From contig JACQVT010000547.1 of NCBI GenBank assembly GCA_016209665.1, positions 1 through 5,984 of the forward strand: a stretch of 5,984 nucleotides of DNA. Direction: 5' to 3'. Below are positions 1 to 5,984 of this stretch, piece by piece (position 1 is the stretch's first letter; every line of letters starts with the position of its first letter). Position numbers and translations under genes: made by a program. The stretch is from Planctomycetota bacterium. Its GTDB lineage: Bacteria; Planctomycetota; Phycisphaerae; UBA1845; PWPN01. Below the pieces are notes generated by a model. That model had not been told where the DNA came from. It searched no databases and worked only from the letters and a program-made list of their open reading frames with translations.

Positions 1-362
1 AGATGATGGCCGAGTTCCGCCGACTCATCATCGCCTCCGGCGTCATGTGCCACTATATCGACATGGCCGACCTGTATGCCTGTTTCGACCGGCGGATCAC
101 CTCGTACAACTTCCTGCGGTTTTCGGAGCGCCAATGGCGGTGGCTGAACAACGACCTGCAGTACCTCAATCGCCTGCGGATCACCGATTATCGCCGCCTG
201 CACGTCGCGGCGGGCTTCGAGATCTGTCAGGAGGTCAACAACCCCGGCTCGCTGGACAAGTTGGCGACCGTGCCCCTGGCCCCGGAGTTTCGCCACTACC
301 CCCGGGCGGAGCTGGCCGTCCGCAACGCCTGGATCGTTTCCCGCCCAACAGCCCGTCCGTGA
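1..362 (+). CDS. SAM-dependent methyltransferase-like protein, C-terminal fragment (5' end outside window)
   Basis: The frame is open from the first base to a TGA at 360-362. The visible 119 residues read as the last third of a class I (Rossmann-fold) methyltransferase of the Methyltransf_11/12 type. The block IIASGVMCHYID (visible residues 9-20) matches the usual 'L.PGGv..H.ID' strand at the end of the SAM-binding domain, although the usual Pro-Gly is Ala-Ser here. It is followed by YNFLRFSERQW (35-45), NRLRITDY (56-63) and AGFEI (70-74), which I recognise from methyltransferases found near polysaccharide and cell-surface genes. The SAM-binding GxGxG loop would lie upstream and is not seen. 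The ATG codons at 3 and 6 are internal Met residues, because conserved sequence starts immediately and a whole fold is missing. The substrate cannot be told. It ends 18 bases before the palindrome at 381-469. Family call is moderately sure; a role in surface glycan modification is only a guess. Confidence 0.72.
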   Translation, partial: MMAEFRRLIIASGVMCHYIDMADLYACFDRRITSYNFLRFSERQWRWLNNDLQYLNRLRITDYRRLHVAAGFEICQEVNNPGSLDKLATVPLAPEFRHYPRAELAVRNAWIVSRPTARP

Positions 363-380
363 CCGAATCGCCGGAGCCTG

Positions 381-469
381 TCAGAGCCCGGAGCGCCGGC
401 GACGGGTTGCGGCGGGCACGTCCCACCTGCTCATATCGAGGCACCCGTCGCTTACGCTTCGGGCTCTGA
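381..469. repeat. REP-like imperfect palindrome B between methyltransferase and ligA
   Basis: The outer arms 381-395 and 455-469 are reverse complements at 14 of 15 positions; the exception (391/459) is a G-T pair that could wobble in RNA. After a 3x3 internal loop (396-398 against 452-454) the pairing resumes for nine perfect base pairs, 399-407 with 443-451. A further GC pair-run, 409-410 with 441-442, is possible past one bulged T. The loop is about 30 bases (411-440). The reverse strand of the right arm contains CGAAGCGTAAGC, which is found with one difference in palindrome A at 5521-5532. It fills most of the 164-base gap, beginning 18 bases after the methyltransferase stop. A terminator-like role is possible, but there is no T-tract. 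The rest of the gap shows only a small hairpin at 493-510. Confidence 0.8.
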
Positions 470-492
470 ATCTATCTCCTCGACGTCGCTTG

Positions 493-510
493 CACGGACG
501 CTGTTCCGTG
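493..510. other. Small inverted repeat just upstream of ligA
   Basis: CACGGA at 493-498 is the exact reverse complement of TCCGTG at 505-510, with a six-base spacer. It ends 16 bases before the ligA ATG. It could be a short hairpin in the leader or a weak operator-like site. A six-base inverted repeat is easily met by chance in GC-rich DNA. I see no convincing -35/-10 pair around it; TTGCAC at 490-495 and TAGGCT at 512-517 match the sigma-70 consensus at only three of six positions each. Confidence 0.25.
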
Positions 511-514
511 ATAG

Positions 515-2563
<2,049 letters not shown>

Positions 2564-2593
2564 TCGAGGGCGACCCCGTGTGAGGAGCAATCT

Positions 2594-2624
2594 GTCCGAA
2601 CCACGACACAGTCCGAACCGCGAC
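2594..2624 (+). repeat. Short direct repeat overlapping the left arm of palindrome C
   Basis: GTCCGAACCACGAC at 2594-2607 recurs as GTCCGAACCGCGAC at 2611-2624, 13 of 14 identical with a 17-base period. The second copy is the outer end of the left arm of the palindrome at 2612-2682, so the first copy looks like a partial duplication or the remnant of a neighbouring repeat unit. The inverted form of the shared TCCGAACC core is at 2675-2682. Confidence 0.7.
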
Positions 2625-2682
2625 CGTAAGGGAGCGGCCGGAACGGCACGAATCCACCGCTTCCTTACGGGCGCGGTTCGGA
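2612..2682. repeat. REP-like imperfect palindrome C between ligA and the glycoside hydrolase gene
   Basis: The 26-base arms 2612-2637 and 2657-2682 are reverse complements at 24 of 26 positions, around a 19-base loop (2638-2656). It starts 48 bases after the ligA stop and ends three bases before a candidate ribosome binding site at 2685-2689. It could therefore act as a 3' hairpin for ligA, as a leader hairpin for the next gene, or both. There is no T-tract after it. Its inner part, CGTAAGGGAGCGG, matches CGTAAGCGACGGG of palindrome B at 10 of 13 positions, so the two may be related. Read as protein it gives low-complexity Arg/Gly/Ser-rich peptides, which I take as non-coding. Confidence 0.85.
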
Positions 2683-2684
2683 AC

Positions 2685-2689
2685 GAGGG
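2685..2689 (+). promoter_or_regulatory. Candidate ribosome binding site that decides the hydrolase start
   Basis: GAGGG lies seven bases before the ATG at 2697, a good Shine-Dalgarno distance. It lies only one base before the ATG at 2691, which is too close. It therefore favours 2697 as the start. It sits directly 3' of the palindrome ending at 2682, so a folded hairpin could affect access to it. Confidence 0.5.
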
Positions 2690-2696
2690 CATGATC

Positions 2697-5471
2697 ATGT
2701 TGAGAGGTCGATTCGTGATGTACGCCGTCATCGGTTGGTGCACCTGGACTGTCGCGGCGACGCAGGCGGCCGAGACGAGCGAGCATTTCGATTCCGAGTC
2801 ATCCATCAAGACCTGGACGTTCAGCAATGGGCCGGAATTCCCAGGGGCGGGCGGTACCATCGAATGGAACAGCACGGAGGGACACGCATCGCCCGGCTGC
2901 CTGGTGCTCAAGCACTCGTTCGTCGGCGGCGGGAGGTACGTCCAGGCGACGGGGCTCGTACCCGGCGGCGTCGATGCGCGGGTTGCCCGCGTCTGGCTGA
3001 AGAAGCCCGGCGCCCACCGCATCTCGTTCCGGGCCATCGACCAGGCCGGCCAGTGTTTCCAGAAGGGCATCGAATACGTCTGCCCCGACTGGCAGCAGAT
3101 CGAGGTCGACCTGGACCAGTGGGGCTCGCACTGGGGCGGGCCGAACGACGGCAAGCTGCGGCGGCCGATCCGCCAGTTCGCCGTCGTCGTCGAGAACAGC
3201 ACCGTGCCCAAGGAGGGCACGCTGCTGGTCGATGACGTGGAGTTCCTGCCCGAACCCGCCGGCGCTGGCGCTAACGTGACGTATACCGCGGTCGACTTCG
3301 CGAATGCCGGCGGCTGGCACGTCAGCGGCGGACCGGGCAACGCTCTTGACCGCGGCGCATGGAGCTACCGATTCAACGCGGGCTCGCCACCGACCATTAG
3401 CACCGATTTCTCACTGCTCGGCGAGCCGGTGTCGATGCGGCTGGTGCTGGACGGTGACGGCTCGGGTCACGGCGTGCGGCTGGATCTCGGCTCGCATTTC
3501 CAGTCGTTCCACCGCCGCATCGGCGCACTGGCCGCCAAGGGCGAACAGGTCATCGAGACGCCTCTCGGCAAGTTGGAGGGCTGGGGTCATTACGGCGGTG
3601 AGGACAACGGCATTGCCCGCCAGCCTCTGCGGCTGCGGCGGATCAGCCTGGAACGAAGCAGCGGCGCCGCCGACTCCGGCACGCTCATCCTGAAGCGAGT
3701 CGAAGTCGTCACGCGGCCGAGGGACGGCCAAGCGGTCGTGCTCGTGCCGACCGTCAGCGGCGAGGCTCCCGATGTGCGGTTCTCCGTGCGGGCGATCAAC
3801 CTGCGGCCCACCGCCGTCGAGGGCCGCCTATGGTGCGACGTGTGCGGCCTGGCGGGCACGAATCAACGACACGAGACCGCTCTGTCTCTGGCGGCCAACG
3901 GCCAGCCCGTTGAATGGGACGTGGCCCACCAACTCCAGTCCGGTGAATACTTCGCCGAGGCGGTGTTCCAGTGGGCCGACGGTGAGTTCGTCTCCAAACC
4001 GGTCTCCGTGGGCACCTCGGTCAACCCCTTCCCGCCGGATGACCGGTCGGCCGAACTCGATCCCGCCAGCATCATCGGCGCGGGACTGTACCTGTACCGC
4101 TGGCGCGGCGTGCCCAACTATCAGCAGCGGGCCGCCGAAGTGGCCGCCCTCGCCCGGCACGCCGGCGTCAAATGGACGCGAGAGGAAATCCAGTGGGCCG
4201 CCACCGAGCCCGTCCAGGGCCGGTTCGACTGGCAGTTCTATGACGACATCTTCGCCGTCGCCCGGGCCAACGGCATCAGCGTCTACGGCCTGCTGGCCTA
4301 CTGGTCGGACTGGGCCGACAAGAACACACCCAAGGGCGTCGAGCAATACTGCGCCTGGGCCCGCCAGGTCGTGCGGCGATATAACGACCGGATCAAGCAC
4401 TGGGAAGTCTGGAACGAGCCCAACATCTTCTTCTGGAGCGGGCCGAGGGAACTGTACGCCGATTTGCTCAAGCAGGCCTACGCCGCGATCAAGGCCGAGG
4501 ACCCCGACGCCGTCGTCATGGGCTGCTCGACCGCCGGCATCGACACCGATTTCATCAGGAAGGTTATCGGCTGGGGCGGACGATTCGACGCCCTGACCAT
4601 TCACCCTTATCGCGGCGTCATGGACGACTTGCAGTTCATGCAGGAACTGCGCGACGTGCGCCGGCTCGTCGACGACCGCGAGGTCTGGCTGACGGAGATC
4701 GGTTTCCCCAGCCAGCTTGTCGACGGCCGCAGCGAGCGACAGCAGGCATCGCTGGTCGCCCGGGTCTACCTGTGCACGGCCGCGAGCGGAGCCGCCCGCA
4801 ACGTATCCTGGTATGATTTCCGCAACGACGGCGTCGACCCGTTCTACAACGAGATGAATTTCGGCCTCGTGCGGCACGACCTGCGGCCCAAGCCGGGCTA
4901 CACCGCCCTGGCCATGCTGGGCCGCACGATCGGCCACATGCGTCTCGCCGGGCCCGTCGACGCCGGACCCGACACCTATGGCTTCCGGTTCACCGACGGC
5001 AAAACGGACGTTGTCGCTGTCTGCTCGCCTGAGAAAGGCCGCGTATTCACCGCCGCGATGCCGAAGGACGTACAAATCCGCGACACGTTCGGCGAGTCGA
5101 TCAGACCGGTCTGGCAGAACGGCATGGCGTCAGTCACATCGGACGCCGGCTTCCCGGTGTACTTCGCCGGCCGACCCGGCTTTGAATTCAAGCCGGCCAA
5201 GGCGGCGATCTCCTGCTCGATCGAGCCGGCGGCGGTCCGTGCAGGCCGGATGGTCACGTGTCACCTTGAATCCGAGTCCCCGATGACGATCGGCGTCTGG
5301 GACGTACCCCCCGGTTGGCCGACGCCTCGGCGCCTCGACGACCGCACCTGGCAGATCGCAGTACCTCCGACCGCACCCGCCTGGGAGTATGATCTGCACG
5401 CCCAGATCGAAGGCGCGAGCCTGCGCCTCCCGATCCGAATCGCGGTCACGCCCATCGTGATCCGTACCTGA
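2697..5471 (+). CDS. Secreted multidomain glycoside hydrolase, clan GH-A (GH39/GH5-like), with N-terminal carbohydrate-binding-like domains
   Basis: This is a predicted exported enzyme of 924 aa that cleaves a polysaccharide or oligosaccharide. Residues 1-25 form a signal peptide: LRGR, a hydrophobic stretch, then ATQAA with cleavage after A24 or A25. Residues about 28-184 and 194-341 look like two galactose-binding-type jelly rolls; the first ends in the typical LLVDDVEF strand. About 342-455 resembles an Ig-like beta sandwich. The (beta/alpha)8 catalytic domain runs from about 461 to 755. HWEVWNEPN carries the acid/base E574 after N573, HPY (636-638) supplies active-site H and Y, and WLTEIGF carries the nucleophile E667. 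The glutamates are 93 residues apart, and a retaining mechanism is expected for this clan. A small beta domain (about 757-824) and a last beta domain (about 829-924) follow. No dockerin, anchor or sorting tag is visible. An upstream in-frame GTG at 2580 would add 39 residues, but they are encoded by the palindrome and bury the signal peptide; 2697 has the better ribosome site. The exact GH family and substrate are not known; the WNEPN context suggests GH39. Confidence 0.9.
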   Translation: MLRGRFVMYAVIGWCTWTVAATQAAETSEHFDSESSIKTWTFSNGPEFPGAGGTIEWNSTEGHASPGCLVLKHSFVGGGRYVQATGLVPGGVDARVARVWLKKPGAHRISFRAIDQAGQCFQKGIEYVCPDWQQIEVDLDQWGSHWGGPNDGKLRRPIRQFAVVVENSTVPKEGTLLVDDVEFLPEPAGAGANVTYTAVDFANAGGWHVSGGPGNALDRGAWSYRFNAGSPPTISTDFSLLGEPVSMRLVLDGDGSGHGVRLDLGSHFQSFHRRIGALAAKGEQVIETPLGKLEGWGHYGGEDNGIARQPLRLRRISLERSSGAADSGTLILKRVEVVTRPRDGQAVVLVPTVSGEAPDVRFSVRAINLRPTAVEGRLWCDVCGLAGTNQRHETALSLAANGQPVEWDVAHQLQSGEYFAEAVFQWADGEFVSKPVSVGTSVNPFPPDDRSAELDPASIIGAGLYLYRWRGVPNYQQRAAEVAALARHAGVKWTREEIQWAATEPVQGRFDWQFYDDIFAVARANGISVYGLLAYWSDWADKNTPKGVEQYCAWARQVVRRYNDRIKHWEVWNEPNIFFWSGPRELYADLLKQAYAAIKAEDPDAVVMGCSTAGIDTDFIRKVIGWGGRFDALTIHPYRGVMDDLQFMQELRDVRRLVDDREVWLTEIGFPSQLVDGRSERQQASLVARVYLCTAASGAARNVSWYDFRNDGVDPFYNEMNFGLVRHDLRPKPGYTALAMLGRTIGHMRLAGPVDAGPDTYGFRFTDGKTDVVAVCSPEKGRVFTAAMPKDVQIRDTFGESIRPVWQNGMASVTSDAGFPVYFAGRPGFEFKPAKAAISCSIEPAAVRAGRMVTCHLESESPMTIGVWDVPPGWPTPRRLDDRTWQIAVPPTAPAWEYDLHAQIEGASLRLPIRIAVTPIVIRT

Positions 5472-5514
5472 ATAGCGGCGGAGAATCACTCTCTCGATCT
5501 GTCCTGCGATCCAA

Positions 5515-5594
5515 CCAGCACGAAGCGCAAGCAAGCGAGTGCTCCTCACGGCTTTCGCGTCAGCGAGCAGGCACTCGCTTGGGCTTCGTGCTGG
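5515..5594. repeat. REP-like imperfect palindrome A between convergent genes
   Basis: Twelve outer base pairs, 5515-5526 (CCAGCACGAAGC) with 5583-5594, pair perfectly. Ten inner base pairs, 5533-5542 (AAGCGAGTGC) with 5571-5580, also pair perfectly. They are separated by an asymmetric internal loop (5527-5532 against 5581-5582). The loop is 28 bases (5543-5570). It lies 43 bases after the hydrolase stop and 25 bases from the stop of the opposing DUF1338 gene, so it is placed to act as a bidirectional 3' hairpin. No T-tract follows on either strand. It shares the core CGAAGCG(C/T)AAGC with palindrome B at 381-469. Confidence 0.85.
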
Positions 5595-5619
5595 TACGAG
5601 ACTCGCTCTGCGTTCCCGC

Positions 5620-5984
5620 TCAGCGGCGGGTCATCTCGAACAGTTGGGCGGCCTGGGGGCCGAGGAAACCCTGGAACCGCGCGGGACGGCCGGATTTGTC
5701 GGGGACATCACCGCGTTCGGCGAGTTCATAGTAGGCGTAGGCCCACCGCAGGGTCGACGGCTCGCCGGCATCATCGACGGCCGGGCAATCGACGTCCACC
5801 GCCTGGGTGGCCGTCTGTCGCAGCTTGCTCCCGCGCTCGCCCTCGATCTCGGGCTTGAGCGGCATACCCGCCTCGCGCAGCCCCCGGACGGTCGCCTCGA
5901 TGTCGGGCCACTCGGGCACGTTCTGCTCGTTGATGTAGGCCGTGAAGTGGTTGACGTTGTTGCCGTGCAGCAGCGTCCACGCCG
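5620..5984 (-). CDS. DUF1338 family protein (2-oxoadipate dioxygenase/decarboxylase superfamily), C-terminal fragment
   Basis: Read on the minus strand, the frame is open from the window edge to a TGA at 5622-5620, giving 120 visible residues that start AWTLLHGNNVNHFT. The HGN.VNHFT block, the region after it running into DIEATVRGLREAG, the YYELAERG block and the closing RFQGFLGPQAAQLFEMT match the C-terminal half of DUF1338. Characterised members (HglS/YdcJ) are Fe(II)-dependent enzymes that convert 2-oxoadipate to D-2-hydroxyglutarate in lysine breakdown, with a His-His-Glu metal site. Here the His of VNHF (codon 5947-5949) and the Glu of YYE (codon 5725-5727), 74 residues apart, fit the second His and the Glu; the first His would lie outside the window. 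The GTG at 5919 is an internal Val, since conserved sequence continues upstream of it. The gene is convergent with the hydrolase gene. Family is fairly sure; activity on 2-oxoadipate in this organism is inferred. Confidence 0.82.
   Translation of the reverse strand, partial: AWTLLHGNNVNHFTAYINEQNVPEWPDIEATVRGLREAGMPLKPEIEGERGSKLRQTATQAVDVDCPAVDDAGEPSTLRWAYAYYELAERGDVPDKSGRPARFQGFLGPQAAQLFEMTRR

Noticed and set aside
3..8. Tandem ATG codons as the start of a complete 119-residue protein
   Set aside because: Conserved methyltransferase sequence begins at once and the SAM-binding half of the fold is missing, so the gene must start upstream of the window.
3772..4596. Open frame of 274 codons on the plus strand in another frame of the hydrolase gene
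   Set aside because: Ser/Pro/Thr/Arg-rich out-of-frame translation typical of high-GC DNA, fully overlapping the true gene.
3828..5075. Open frame of 415 codons on the minus strand inside the hydrolase gene
   Set aside because: Antisense shadow of the catalytic domain; no motif, no ribosome site, and the plus-strand protein has clear catalytic residues.
2580..5549. Ten bases GTGAGGAGCA at 2580-2589 recur as the reverse complement at 5540-5549
   Set aside because: The match is short, stops at once on both sides, and lies outside the palindrome C arms and at the loop edge of A. Chance is the simpler reading.
5615..5630. Small hairpin CCCGC ... GCGGG over the DUF1338 stop codon
   Set aside because: Only five base pairs, largely within the coding end (Arg-Arg-stop), and common by chance at this GC content.
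5620..5919. GTG at 5919 as the start of a 99-residue minus-strand protein
   Set aside because: The frame stays open to the window edge and the upstream residues HGNNVNHFT match the DUF1338 family, so this is an internal valine.

Overview
The window is GC-rich and densely coded, with long spurious reading frames on the antisense strand, as expected at high GC. It holds four protein-coding genes, two of them cut by the window edges. It looks like a bacterial chromosome, most likely a planctomycete or a close PVC relative. That assignment is an inference from three things: the style of the LigA and methyltransferase sequences, a large secreted multidomain glycoside hydrolase, and intergenic palindromic repeats of a kind I associate from memory with planctomycetes. 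No marker in the window proves it.

Layout. Bases 1-362 (+) are the 3' end of a SAM-dependent methyltransferase-like gene. Bases 527-2563 (+) are a complete NAD+-dependent DNA ligase, ligA (678 aa), with all domains present. Bases 2697-5471 (+) are a secreted protein of about 924 aa: a signal peptide, two jelly-roll carbohydrate-binding-like domains, an Ig-like domain, a clan GH-A catalytic barrel (acid/base E574, nucleophile E667) and C-terminal beta domains. Bases 5620-5984 (-) are the 3' end of a DUF1338 gene (2-oxoadipate dioxygenase/decarboxylase superfamily), convergent with the hydrolase gene. No tRNA, rRNA, CRISPR, insertion sequence or phage gene is visible.

The genes do not form an obvious pathway. 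A housekeeping ligase sits between a methyltransferase and a polysaccharide-degrading enzyme, and the gaps of 164, 133 and 148 bases argue against a tight operon.

The most distinctive feature is that every intergenic gap contains one large imperfect palindrome of 71-89 bp: 381-469, 2612-2682 and 5515-5594. Each starts or ends within 50 bases of an upstream stop codon. Two of them share a 12-base core with one difference, and the third is more distantly similar. I read them as REP-like dispersed palindromic elements that may act as 3'-end hairpins. One also abuts the ribosome binding site of the hydrolase gene and creates a false N-terminal extension if the first available GTG is used as its start.
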